Below, one piece after another: positions 1 to 7,183 of a DNA stretch of 26,444 nucleotides (positions are counted from its first letter, which is position 1; each line of letters starts with the position of its first letter). Origin of the DNA: an uncultured Prevotella sp. (GTDB lineage Bacteria; Bacteroidota; Bacteroidia; Bacteroidales; Bacteroidaceae); contig CAKPST010000033.1 in assembly GCA_934183355.1 (NCBI GenBank), positions 1 through 26,444 on the forward strand, given 5' to 3'. The notes under the pieces are model-generated. The model was not told where the DNA came from, did not search any database, and saw only the letters and a program-made list of their open reading frames with translations. A program made the translations under genes and the position numbers.

Positions 1-30
1 GGAGGGGAAAGGGAGAGAAATACCTCCTCC

Positions 31-75
31 GATAGGGCTGACGCCCTATCCTATATTATGTCGTCCCTCTGGGAC
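31..75. repeat. REP-like double hairpin
   Basis: GATAGGGC-TGAC-GCCCTATC (31-50) is a perfect 8-bp stem with a 4-base loop. It is followed 12 bases later by GTCCC-TCT-GGGAC (63-75), a perfect 5-bp stem. Two compact GC-rich hairpins in an AT-rich spacer look like the repetitive extragenic palindromes scattered in many Bacteroidales genomes. The assignment as a dispersed repeat is from memory of similar sequences and cannot be shown from one copy. Confidence 0.5.
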
Positions 76-260
76 TCGTTACCCCAAATATCATCAATCT
101 TTGGGACTGGTGCATAGTTACGTATTACGGGACTTGCAGTTGATGTAGGATTATTGCAGTAGGGGATAGGTGAACTGCAAGCGTGTACTGATATGATACT
201 CAGGAGATTGGGAGGAAAATATAGGGAGAATTGCAGTATTGCAGATGAAAAACAAAAAAC

Positions 261-352
261 AATTAACGGATAATTAACGGAATAATTAACGGAATAATTA
301 ACGGAATAATTAACGGAATAATTAACGGAATAATTAACGGGTAATTAACCGG
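261..352 (+). repeat. 12-bp tandem repeat, AATAATTAACGG
   Basis: Seven AATTAACGG cores end at 269, 280, 292, 304, 316, 328 and 340. Five consecutive units (281-340) are identical 12-mers. An eighth variant unit with AATTAACCGG ends at 352, and an ATTAACGAC half-unit follows at 354-362. The period is 11-12 bp, close to one helical turn. It forms the left arm of a long palindrome with the inverted copies at 378-443. Confidence 0.95.
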
Positions 353-377
353 CATTAACGACTCTGTTATTATCTTT

Positions 378-443
378 GTCGTTAATCCCCGTTAATTACC
401 CGTTAATTTATCCGTTAATTACGTCGTTAATTCCTCGTTAATT
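378..443 (-). repeat. Inverted copies of the TTAACGG repeat
   Basis: Six CGTTAAT(T) units occur at 380-386, 390-397, 401-408, 413-420, 425-432 and 436-443, in the opposite orientation to the array at 261-352 and with matching 10-12 bp spacing. ATTAACGAC (354-362) pairs with GTCGTTAAT (378-386) around a 15-base loop. GGTAATTAAC (340-349) pairs with GTTAATTACC (391-400). Pairing continues outwards unit by unit. The last unit overlaps the alaS stop codon. Confidence 0.9.
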
Positions 444-3063
444 ACAGCTGAGCAAGCTCAACAACCTTGTCGACAGCAGCCGACAGGCCATCCTTGTTCT
501 TGCCACCCGCCTGAGCGAAGTGAGGCTGACCGCCACCACCACCCTGGATGAGCTTAGCAGCCTCGCGCACCATCTGACCCGCATTGAGCGAATGATCCTT
601 AACGAGGTCGTCGCTCATAGCCACGTTGAGCATTGGCTTGTCGTGAGATACAGTGCCGATGACAGCGAGGAGATTCTCTGTTACGGCCTGGCGCAACTTG
701 AACATGAGGTCCTTGGCAGCAGCTGGCTCCATAGGCAATACGGCGGTGATGACCTTAACACCGTTCACCTCACGAGCCTTCTGGATAAGCTCTGCCTTGG
801 TGCGCTCCACAGCCTGAGCCTGGAACTGCTCGATGTTCTTCTTCATTGCGTCGTGCTCCTCGATATACTTACCGATGACAGCCTGCAAGTCCTTAGCGTT
901 GTTGAACAATGCACGGATAGCCTTCAAGGCATCCTCAACGTTGTACATCAGCTCCTCGCACTCCTTGCCTGTCTTAGCCTCGATACGACGGATGCCTGCG
1001 GCAACGCTGCTCTCAGAGATAATCTTGAAGAATCCGATGCGACCTGTCGACTGTGCGTGAATACCACCACAGAACTCGCAGCTCGGACCAAAGCGAACCA
1101 CACGCACCTTGTCGCCATACTTCTCGCCGAAGAGAGCGATGGCACCCAACTTCTTAGCCTCCTCAAACGGAGTGTCGCGGTGCTCGTCAAGCGGAAGGTC
1201 CTGACGGATGAGGTCGTTGACGATGCGCTCTACCTTGCGCAAATCCTCGTCCGAAACCTTAGAGAAGTGAGAGAAGTCGAAACGCAGAGTGGTAGGCGAT
1301 ACGAACGAACCCTTCTGCTCTACGTGGTCGCCGAGCACCTGCTTCAAGGCGTAGTCGAGCAAGTGGGTAGCTGTATGGTTGGCAGCCGAACCCTCGCGTG
1401 CGTCAACGTCGACACAAGCCATGAAGTCAGCCTCAGGATTCTTAGGCAGAGCCTTCACGATGTGTACCGACTGACCATTCTCGCGCTTGGTGTCAGTGAT
1501 GTTGATAGTCTCGTCCTCGCTCACGAGTACGCCAGTGTCGCCCACCTGACCACCCATCTCACCATAGAATGGAGTGTTGTCGAGCACAAGCTCATAGTAG
1601 GTGTTCTTCTTCTGAGTCACCTTGCGATAGCGCATGATGTGACACTCATATTCGGTATAGTCGTAGCCTACGAACTGCTGCTCGCCCTCGCGTAGCACCA
1701 CCCAGTCGGAGTTCTCCACAGCAGCGGCGTTGCGTGCGCGGTCCTTCTGCTTCTGCATCTCAGCATTAAACTCCTCCTCGTCCACGGTGAATCCGTTCTC
1801 ACGGCAGATAAGCTCGGTGAGGTCGAGAGGGAAGCCATAGGTGTCGAACAAGCGGAAAGCCTGAACACCGTCGAGCTGAGTCTTGCCCTGCTTCTTCAGT
1901 TCGTCCATAGCGTTAGAGAGGAGGTTGATGCCCTTCTCAAGAGTGCGTAGGAATGAGTCCTCCTCCTCCTTGATGACGTGCAGGATGAGGTCGTGCTGAG
2001 CAGTAAGCTCAGGGAATGCACCGCCCATCTCGCGTGTCAAAACAGGGATGAGCTTGTAGAGGAAGCCCTCCTTCTGTCCGAGGAAAGTATAAGCATAGCG
2101 CACGGCACGGCGCAGGATGCGGCGAATCACGTAGCCAGCCTTAGCATTAGAAGGCAGCTGACCGTCGGCAATAGAGAAAGCCACAGCGCGGAGGTGGTCG
2201 GCACATACGCGCATAGCCACGTCAGTCTCCTCGCTCACACCATACTTCATGCCAGTGATGGCCTCCTCCTCCTTGATGATAGGCTGGAAGATGTCGGTGT
2301 CGTAGTTAGAGTTCTTGCCCTGCATAGCGCGTACCAAGCGCTCGAATCCCATACCAGTGTCAATAACGTTCATAGACAGTGGCACGAGCGAGCCATTAGC
2401 CTTGCGCTCATACTGCATGAACACGATGTTCCAGATCTCGATAACCTGTGGGTCGTCCTTGTTGACAAGCTCACGACCAGGAGTCTTAGCCTTCTCCTCA
2501 GGAGTGCGCGAGTCGAGGTGAATCTCCGAGCACGGACCACAAGGACCCGTATCGCCCATCTCCCAGAAGTTGTCGTGCTTGTTGCCGTTGATGATATGGT
2601 CGGCAGGCACGTGCTTAGCCCAATATGATGCAGCCTCGTCGTCGCGCTTTAGACCCTCCTCTTCGCTGCCCTCAAATACAGTAACGTAGAGGTCGGCAGG
2701 GTTGAGCTTCAATACGTCTACCAGATACTCCCATGCATAGTCGATGGCACCCTCCTTGAAGTAGTCGCCGAACGACCAATTGCCGAGCATCTCGAACATG
2801 GTGTGGTGATAGGTGTCGTGTCCAACCTCTTCGAGGTCGTTGTGCTTGCCGCTTACACGTAGGCACTTCTGAGTGTCGGCACGGCGGCGCGGTTCGGGCT
2901 CGCGAGTGCCGAGAATGATGTCCTTCCACTGGTTCATTCCAGCGTTGGTGAACATCAATGTTGGGTCATCCTTAATAACCATCGGAGCACTTGGCACGAT
3001 GGTGTGTCCCTTCGACTCGAAAAACTTCTTGAATGAGTCGCGGATTTCATTAGCTGTCATCAT
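442..3063 (-). CDS. alaS: Alanyl-tRNA synthetase
   Basis: Charges tRNA-Ala with alanine in the cytoplasm and edits mischarged Ser/Gly-tRNA-Ala. The protein is 873 residues, the usual full length. The N-terminal class II catalytic domain has [10 protein letters not shown] near residue 38 and [13 protein letters not shown] near 90. The editing domain carries the zinc ligands H563 and H567 (HTATH), C665 and H669 (CGGIH). The C-terminal domain ends with a glycine-rich [14 protein letters not shown] motif. Two adjacent ATG codons (3061-3063, 3058-3060) could start it; homologues begin near the second (M-T-A-N-E-I-R). It diverges from the MerR gene through interleaved promoters and its stop lies in the palindromic TTAACGG array. 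Identification is secure. Confidence 0.98.
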   Translation of the reverse strand: MMTANEIRDSFKKFFESKGHTIVPSAPMVIKDDPTLMFTNAGMNQWKDIILGTREPEPRRRADTQKCLRVSGKHNDLEEVGHDTYHHTMFEMLGNWSFGDYFKEGAIDYAWEYLVDVLKLNPADLYVTVFEGSEEEGLKRDDEAASYWAKHVPADHIINGNKHDNFWEMGDTGPCGPCSEIHLDSRTPEEKAKTPGRELVNKDDPQVIEIWNIVFMQYERKANGSLVPLSMNVIDTGMGFERLVRAMQGKNSNYDTDIFQPIIKEEEAITGMKYGVSEETDVAMRVCADHLRAVAFSIADGQLPSNAKAGYVIRRILRRAVRYAYTFLGQKEGFLYKLIPVLTREMGGAFPELTAQHDLILHVIKEEEDSFLRTLEKGINLLSNAMDELKKQGKTQLDGVQAFRLFDTYGFPLDLTELICRENGFTVDEEEFNAEMQKQKDRARNAAAVENSDWVVLREGEQQFVGYDYTEYECHIMRYRKVTQKKNTYYELVLDNTPFYGEMGGQVGDTGVLVSEDETINITDTKRENGQSVHIVKALPKNPEADFMACVDVDAREGSAANHTATHLLDYALKQVLGDHVEQKGSFVSPTTLRFDFSHFSKVSDEDLRKVERIVNDLIRQDLPLDEHRDTPFEEAKKLGAIALFGEKYGDKVRVVRFGPSCEFCGGIHAQSTGRIGFFKIISESSVAAGIRRIEAKTGKECEELMYNVEDALKAIRALFNNAKDLQAVIGKYIEEHDAMKKNIEQFQAQAVERTKAELIQKAREVNGVKVITAVLPMEPAAAKDLMFKLRQAVTENLLAVIGTVSHDKPMLNVAMSDDLVKDHSLNAGQMVREAAKLIQGGGGGQPHFAQAGGKNKDGLSAAVDKVVELAQL

Positions 3064-3108
3064 TTTATATAAATATTGTGTATTTGTATTTAAATTCTTC
3101 CTAAAACG

Positions 3109-3144
3109 TTTGCAAAGGTACTCCGTTTTGGTTATTTTTGCAAA
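3109..3144. promoter_or_regulatory. Interleaved divergent promoters for alaS and merR-type gene
   Basis: On the plus strand TTTG (3109-3112), 20 bp, then TATTTTTG (3133-3140) matches the Bacteroidetes -33/-7 pattern TTTG-N19-21-TAnnTTTG. On the minus strand TTTG (3144-3141), 20 bp, then TACCTTTG (3120-3113) matches it equally well. Each -33 box directly abuts the opposite -7 box, so the 36-bp block reads TTTGCAAA at its left end and TTTGCAAA at its right end. Predicted leaders are about 16 nt for the MerR gene and about 46 nt for alaS. Confidence 0.75.
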
Positions 3145-3159
3145 TAAATTATTAATAAT

Positions 3160-3507
3160 ATGGCATTGAATACCAATAAGAATGTGAAATTATACTACTC
3201 CATAAAGGAGGTGGCGCAGATGTTTGACGTGCGTGAGTCGACACTGCGGTATTGGGAGTCGGAATTTCCGCATCTCAAACCCAAGACCGTAGGTCAGAAT
3301 GTGCGTCAGTATACTGAGAAAGACATAGAGCAGATACGCACCATACACAATCTGGTGAAGGTGCGCGGCTTCAAGTTGGCAGCTGCGCGTAAGATGCTCA
3401 ATAAGAATCGCGCCGGTGTAGACAAGAATGCCGACATCCTTGCCACACTCATCTCTGTGCGCGACGAGCTGAAGGAGATAAAGCGCCATATCGACGGGCT
3501 GGTGTAG
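3160..3507 (+). CDS. MerR-family transcriptional regulator
   Basis: A 115-residue DNA-binding protein. A winged-helix MerR domain occupies about residues 12-82: [20 protein letters not shown] is the helix-turn-helix, followed by a wing with R-Q-Y and the second helix pair ([23 protein letters not shown]). The remaining 30 residues form a short helix suited to dimerisation. No effector domain or cysteine metal site is present, so the ligand is unknown and it may sense none. Short MerR proteins of this type are common next to housekeeping genes in Bacteroidales. It shares its promoter region with alaS and converges on dnaX, 16 bp away. Family assignment is firm; targets are unknown. Confidence 0.9.
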   Translation: MALNTNKNVKLYYSIKEVAQMFDVRESTLRYWESEFPHLKPKTVGQNVRQYTEKDIEQIRTIHNLVKVRGFKLAAARKMLNKNRAGVDKNADILATLISVRDELKEIKRHIDGLV

Positions 3508-3527
3508 ACGCCATAGTGGGAGTCTAC
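3504..3527. terminator. Possible hairpin between convergent stop codons
   Basis: GTAGAC (3504-3509) and GTCTAC (3522-3527) form a 6-bp inverted repeat. The left arm contains the merR-type stop TAG and the right arm the dnaX stop. The stem is short and no T-tract follows, so it is a weak bidirectional terminator at best. Confidence 0.35.
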
Positions 3528-5374
3528 GTCAGCTCCAGTCCCATCGATTCGACGAACGCCTTCACCTCTTTCTGTTGCATTAGTTCGTCGAACACTTCCT
3601 TCTTAGTCTTGCGTCGGCTTATCTCCTTAGCCTCGGCAAGTCGCAGTGAGATGTTGATATTTCCATTGTGTAGCGTCTTGGCAAGCGTGGCACGTATGCG
3701 CCCCTTGATGTCAACCACCTGGTCGAGCAACATCTGATTGTCCACCACAATCTCGATGTCGGGGAATGTGGATATGCGCGGCTTGATATTCTTCATGCGC
3801 GACGCCAAGGCAATCATCTTTTGCGGCATGCGGTTGCACATTGACAACCACTGTAGCTCAAGAAAGTCTTGCGAGAACTCCTCGTTCTCCTCCTTGTTAG
3901 TAATCTCTATCTCCTTTTTCTCCTCGGTTTGCTGCTTCTGCTGCAAGCTCTGGAATGTTATGCCCAAGCCCGAGAGCTTGAGAGCAGGGCGCTTGGGGGC
4001 AGTGGGCGCAGTAGTGGTAGAGGAGGATGTGGGGGCAGTGTGGGTAGCTTGAGCCGTAAACTGAGCCATAGCTTCGCCCATAGCCGCCTCAAGCGACGCC
4101 CCGTCGCCAGCAACTGGCACGACAGCAGTAGCCACAGCTCCAGGCTGTCGGGAGCTACGGCTGAGCGATTGTCCCGGGGCAGCCACCTGCTGGGCCGCCG
4201 TATTCCGGGCTTTAGTAAGATGCTTAAACAGGGATTTCAGACGTTTGGGGCTGCGCCCCACGCCGTCGGCAGCGTCCTCAGGCTGAGTGATTTGTGCCAC
4301 CTGGATGAGCGTCAGTTCGACAAGCAATCGCTTGTTGCTGCTCTGTCTGTAGCTCAGGTCGCACTGATTCATCAGTTTCAGCGCCGCAAAGAGGAATCGT
4401 GCAGGGCAGCGCTGAGCCTGTTCGGCAAATCGTTCGCGCTGCTTCTGGCTCACCTCAAGCAGCGGCAGCGTGGCAGCATCCTTAGCCATGAGCACATTGC
4501 GCACATGCGATGCCAGTCCGTTGATGAGGTTGCCACCGTCAAATCCCTTCTCAATGATAGAATTGAGCAACACCATGATGTCGCTCACCTTGTTGGCAAG
4601 TGCCATGTCGACAATGCGGAAGTAGTTGTCGGCATCCAGCTCGTTGAGGTCTTCTATCACCTTGGCGTATGTGATGTCGCCCTGGCAGAAGCTCGCTGCC
4701 TGGTCGAAGATAGACAGAGCGTCGCGCATGCCACCATCAGCCTTCTCGGCAATCACAGCCAGCGCCTCCTCCTCGTATGTGATGCCCTCCTTCTGGGCGA
4801 CATTCTTCAGGTGGGTGATGGTGTTCTCCACAGTCATGCGCTCGAAGTCGTATATCTGGCAGCGCGAGAGGATAGTGGGCAGAATCTTGTGCTTCTCGGT
4901 AGTGGCGAGAATGAATATGACATGAGCTGGTGGCTCCTCCAGCGTCTTGAGGAACGCGTTGAAGGCAGCCTGCGACAACATGTGCACCTCGTCGATGATG
5001 AACACCTTGTAGCGTCCCACCTGCGGCGGGATGCGTGTCTGCTCCATCAGCGACTTGATGTGCTCCACAGAGTTGTTGCTCGCAGCGTCAAGCTCAAATA
5101 TGTTGTACGACCGCTGCTCGGCAAAGGCGCGGCAGCTCTCGCACTCGCCACATGCCTCGCCGTCGCTGGTGGGCGAGAGGCAGTTGATAGCCTTGGCGAA
5201 TATGCGTGCACAAGTGGTCTTGCCCACACCGCGCGGACCGCAGAACAGGTAGGCATGAGCCAGCTTGCCACTACGCACAGCATTGCGCAGAGTGGTTGTC
5301 AGGGCAGTCTGTCCCACCACCGAGTCGAACGACATCGGGCGGTATTTGCGGGCTGATACTATATATTCTTCCAT
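3524..5374 (-). CDS. dnaX: DNA polymerase III subunit gamma/tau
   Basis: Clamp-loader ATPase of the replicative polymerase. From the chosen start it has 616 residues. The AAA+ module shows Walker A GPRGVGKT (46-53), zinc cysteines C65, C75, C78 and C81, Walker B IIDEVH (D128, E129), sensor-1 ATTEKHK (157-163) and the arginine-finger SRC (170-172). After the collar domain comes a low-complexity Ala/Thr/Ser/Pro linker (roughly residues 370-470) and a C-terminal tau-like domain. The frame stays open 20 codons further upstream, but homologues start M-E-E-Y-I-V-S-A-R-K-Y-R-P, so I place the start at 5374. No A6-type frameshift site is apparent. It diverges from the DivIC/FtsB-like gene. Confidence 0.96.
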   Translation of the reverse strand: MEEYIVSARKYRPMSFDSVVGQTALTTTLRNAVRSGKLAHAYLFCGPRGVGKTTCARIFAKAINCLSPTSDGEACGECESCRAFAEQRSYNIFELDAASNNSVEHIKSLMEQTRIPPQVGRYKVFIIDEVHMLSQAAFNAFLKTLEEPPAHVIFILATTEKHKILPTILSRCQIYDFERMTVENTITHLKNVAQKEGITYEEEALAVIAEKADGGMRDALSIFDQAASFCQGDITYAKVIEDLNELDADNYFRIVDMALANKVSDIMVLLNSIIEKGFDGGNLINGLASHVRNVLMAKDAATLPLLEVSQKQRERFAEQAQRCPARFLFAALKLMNQCDLSYRQSSNKRLLVELTLIQVAQITQPEDAADGVGRSPKRLKSLFKHLTKARNTAAQQVAAPGQSLSRSSRQPGAVATAVVPVAGDGASLEAAMGEAMAQFTAQATHTAPTSSSTTTAPTAPKRPALKLSGLGITFQSLQQKQQTEEKKEIEITNKEENEEFSQDFLELQWLSMCNRMPQKMIALASRMKNIKPRISTFPDIEIVVDNQMLLDQVVDIKGRIRATLAKTLHNGNINISLRLAEAKEISRRKTKKEVFDELMQQKEVKAFVESMGLELT

Positions 5375-5401
5375 AATCGTAAGTGTAAACAAAGTATTGT
5401 C

Positions 5402-5437
5402 GCAATGACGCGACTGGATAGACAGTCGAGGCATTGC
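5402..5437 (-). promoter_or_regulatory. Stem-loop at the start of the dnaX leader
   Basis: GCAATG (5402-5407) pairs with CATTGC (5432-5437) and CGACTG (5411-5416) with CAGTCG (5423-5428), giving two 6-bp stems separated by a 3x3 internal loop and capped by six bases. If dnaX starts transcription from the minus -7 box at 5450-5443, this hairpin would form the first bases of the dnaX message. No T-tract follows, so it does not look like an attenuator terminator. Confidence 0.5.
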
Positions 5438-5508
5438 AACTGCAAACTTACTATAAAATTTTCTATTTTCGTGTATGAATACGAAAAATTATGCGTAAGT
5501 TTGCAGTT
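5438..5508. promoter_or_regulatory. Mirror-image -7 elements for dnaX and DivIC-like gene
   Basis: AACTGCAAACTTAC (5438-5451) and GTAAGTTTGCAGTT (5495-5508) are a perfect 14-bp inverted repeat. Each arm contains TAAGTTTG, a match to TAnnTTTG, facing outwards: minus strand 5450-5443 towards dnaX and plus strand 5496-5503 towards the DivIC-like gene. An inner inverted repeat TTTTCGT (5466-5472) / ACGAAAA (5481-5487) lies between them. A clear TTTG -33 box is missing in both directions, so the repeat could also be an operator. Confidence 0.5.
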
Positions 5509-5521
5509 AAAATTAATAACA

Positions 5522-5857
5522 ATGGGTCGTCTGAAACTATTCATGGCTCTCGTCAGCCACTACAAATACGCTATCACCATCGTCGTCGGCATACTCCTTG
5601 TGGGCTTTGTCGACGAGAACAGCTTTATGCACCGCATCCAATTGGAGTTGCAGATAAGCGACTTGACAAACGAGATAGAGAAGTATAACGCGCAAAACGA
5701 GGCCGACCTCAAGCAACTCAAGGAGTTGAGACGCGGCGCCAAGGCATACGAGCGCATAGCCCGTGAGCGCTATTTCATGCAGGCTGACGACGAGGATATC
5801 TACGTTCTCAGCGACGACGAAAAACCATCAACAAGCAATAATGAAACAACTGAATAA
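5522..5857 (+). CDS. DivIC/FtsB-like septum formation protein
   Basis: A 111-residue bitopic membrane protein of the septum-formation initiator family, which in other bacteria bridges FtsL and FtsQ in the divisome. A short cytoplasmic N-terminus is followed by a membrane helix (about 16-30, AITIVVGILLVGF), a coiled coil (about 36-70) and the conserved block ERIARERYFMQADDEDIYVL (77-96) typical of this family. The tail is acidic and Ser/Asn-rich. The frame is open 39 codons further upstream, but that extension is not membrane-protein-like and crosses the promoter region, so ATG 5522 is preferred. Its last 17 bases overlap the next gene, suggesting translational coupling. Confidence 0.85.
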   Translation: MGRLKLFMALVSHYKYAITIVVGILLVGFVDENSFMHRIQLELQISDLTNEIEKYNAQNEADLKQLKELRRGAKAYERIARERYFMQADDEDIYVLSDDEKPSTSNNETTE

Positions 5858-6263
5858 AGTCCAGAGCATGCTCTTCTTGATAGGAGGCGTGCTAATGGTG
5901 ATAGGAGCAGGCTGCTATGCGTTCCTCGTGGGACAACAGGTGGTCTGCTGGGTATATCTTGTGGGTGCGCTGCTGTTCGCATCAATGCAGGTGAGTGAGA
6001 CATACGAAGGCAACAACATGACCATAAAGCGCCTAAAACGCATCATGACATTTGCCGACATCTTCTTTGTGCTCTCAGGACTGCTCATGGTGGACAGCGC
6101 CTATCAGTTTATGCGCGACGCCTTCAGCAACACCATCACCTATCTCGAACTGATATACAACAAGTGGGTGGTGCTGCTGCTTGTGGCTGCCGTGCTCGAA
6201 ATGTACACCATGCACAGAATATCGTCAGAGCTAAAAAAGGAAGAGAGAAATACTGAAGTGTGA
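5841..6263 (+). CDS. Four-helix membrane protein, unknown function
   Basis: A 140-residue integral membrane protein. Four hydrophobic segments are visible at about 9-30, 34-50, 70-90 and 108-124, and the C-terminus is charged (LKKEERNTEV). I do not recognise a functional domain. The start at 5841 lies inside the end of the DivIC/FtsB-like gene; an earlier in-frame start would add a non-conserved polar stretch. The overlap with a divisome gene suggests co-expression and possibly a role at the septum or envelope, but that is inference only. The next gene is 136 bp downstream with its own promoter-like box. Confidence 0.8.
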   Translation: MKQLNKVQSMLFLIGGVLMVIGAGCYAFLVGQQVVCWVYLVGALLFASMQVSETYEGNNMTIKRLKRIMTFADIFFVLSGLLMVDSAYQFMRDAFSNTITYLELIYNKWVVLLLVAAVLEMYTMHRISSELKKEERNTEV

Positions 6264-6361
6264 GAAAAACGGGTGACAGAGAGAGTTGAAAAAATTTGCT
6301 AAATAAGAATAATCATAACTTAAAACTCTTCAAAAATCATCCATTATTCAACAATACGTAT

Positions 6362-6369
6362 TACCTTTG
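6362..6369 (+). promoter_or_regulatory. -7 promoter element, TACCTTTG
   Basis: TACCTTTG fits TAnnTTTG and sits about 27 nt (to the predicted start of transcription) ahead of the lipoprotein ATG at 6400. No TTTG box is seen 19-21 bp upstream, so this rests on the -7 element alone. Confidence 0.45.
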
Positions 6370-6399
6370 CCTTATACATACGATGGAATAAATAGATAT

Positions 6400-7164
6400 A
6401 TGAATAAAATATTATACGCTTTTCTTACGGTTCTGGTGCTTGCCTCATGTGCCAACCAGTACAACATCCAGGGTTCGTCGAACGTGTCTACGCTCGATGG
6501 GAGGATGCTTTATCTGAAAGTTTTAAAGAACAACGACTTCAAGAACATCGACTCGTGTGACGTTGTGCATGGACAATTCCAGTTCAACGGCTCGTTCGAC
6601 ACCGTAAGCATGGCTAATATATTCATGGACGACGAGAGCGTAATGCCACTTGTGCTGGAGAAGGGCGACATCAGCATCAAGATAGACAACACACAGCAGA
6701 CCGTAAGCGGAACACCACTCAACGACGAGCTGTTTAAGTTCTTCAACAAGTATAATCAGCTGAAGAACCAAGTGGCAGAACTCATACACACACACGACCG
6801 CGCCATCATGGACGGCTCGGACATGAACGTGGTGAACCGCAAGCTCAACGCTGAGGCGCAGCGTCTGACCGAACAGGAGGACAAGCTCATCACATCGTTT
6901 GTCACCGAGAACTTTGACAATGTGCTCGGACCAGGCGTATTCTTCATGGTGACCATCGGCAATCCATATCCCGAACTGACCCCGTGGATAGAAGACATCA
7001 TGAGCAAGGCAACCGACAAGTTCAAGAACGACCCCTACGTCAAGGACTACTATCAGAAAGCACAGGAGAATCAAGCCATCATGAACGGCATGAAGACTCC
7101 CGATAATATGCCGCCTGCACAAGCCGGACCAACACCCAATGAGTTGGCAAAACCGGCGGAGTAA
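6400..7164 (+). CDS. DUF4369-type lipoprotein
   Basis: A 254-residue predicted lipoprotein. The signal peptide ends in the lipobox L-A-S-C with C17 as the lipidated cysteine. Residues about 20-115 look like the DUF4369 beta domain that in Bacteroidetes precedes thioredoxin-like modules: a tally of beta strands with G-x-F-x-F-N-G and a ligand-free F-x-x-x-V-x-x-G pattern. A helical segment follows (about 115-170), and the C-terminus is Pro/Ala-rich. No CxxC thioredoxin motif is present, so it lacks the redox module. The frame could extend upstream to a TTG at 6367, but ATG 6400 gives a proper signal peptide. It is first in a plus-strand gene run ending at 12285. Confidence 0.8.
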   Translation: MNKILYAFLTVLVLASCANQYNIQGSSNVSTLDGRMLYLKVLKNNDFKNIDSCDVVHGQFQFNGSFDTVSMANIFMDDESVMPLVLEKGDISIKIDNTQQTVSGTPLNDELFKFFNKYNQLKNQVAELIHTHDRAIMDGSDMNVVNRKLNAEAQRLTEQEDKLITSFVTENFDNVLGPGVFFMVTIGNPYPELTPWIEDIMSKATDKFKNDPYVKDYYQKAQENQAIMNGMKTPDNMPPAQAGPTPNELAKPAE

Positions 7165-7183
7165 CAACATAAACATAATAATT

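Larger units (their letters stand above)
1..441. other. Gene-free repeat-bearing region
   Basis: No convincing reading frame is visible on either strand in this stretch, which ends at the alaS stop codon. It contains, in order, a purine-rich start, a double-hairpin REP-like element (31-75), TTGCAGT boxes spaced by 20 bp (134, 154 and inverted at 174, with further copies at 231 and 239), and the tandem/inverted TTAACGG array (261-443). The composition is unlike the coding DNA next to it. It may be a 3' untranslated and spacer region for alaS and for an unseen gene left of the window. Confidence 0.8.

Noticed and set aside
261..443. CRISPR-like array
   Set aside because: Units are 11-12 bp with no unique spacers, and half are inverted; no cas gene is near.
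520..1695. 391-codon open frame on the plus strand across alaS
   Set aside because: It lies antisense to the well-defined alaS. Its Leu/Ser/His/Val-rich translation has no domain, and arises from the codon bias of the opposite strand.
3064..3159. T-box or other riboswitch in the alaS leader
   Set aside because: The predicted leader is about 46 nt and shows no T-box motif, specifier stem or terminator.
3905..3930. Programmed frameshift site in dnaX
   Set aside because: The minus strand has only five A in GAG-AAA-AAG-GAG, not the six or seven needed for an A-AAA-AAG slippery heptamer, and the full-length tau frame is intact.
3869..5356. 495-codon open frame on the plus strand across dnaX
   Set aside because: Antisense to dnaX with all AAA+ motifs in register on the minus strand; no promoter or domain on the plus strand.
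5405..5521. 39-residue N-terminal extension of the DivIC/FtsB-like protein
   Set aside because: It would put a long polar leader before the membrane helix and lie over the promoter repeat; ATG 5522 fits homologues.
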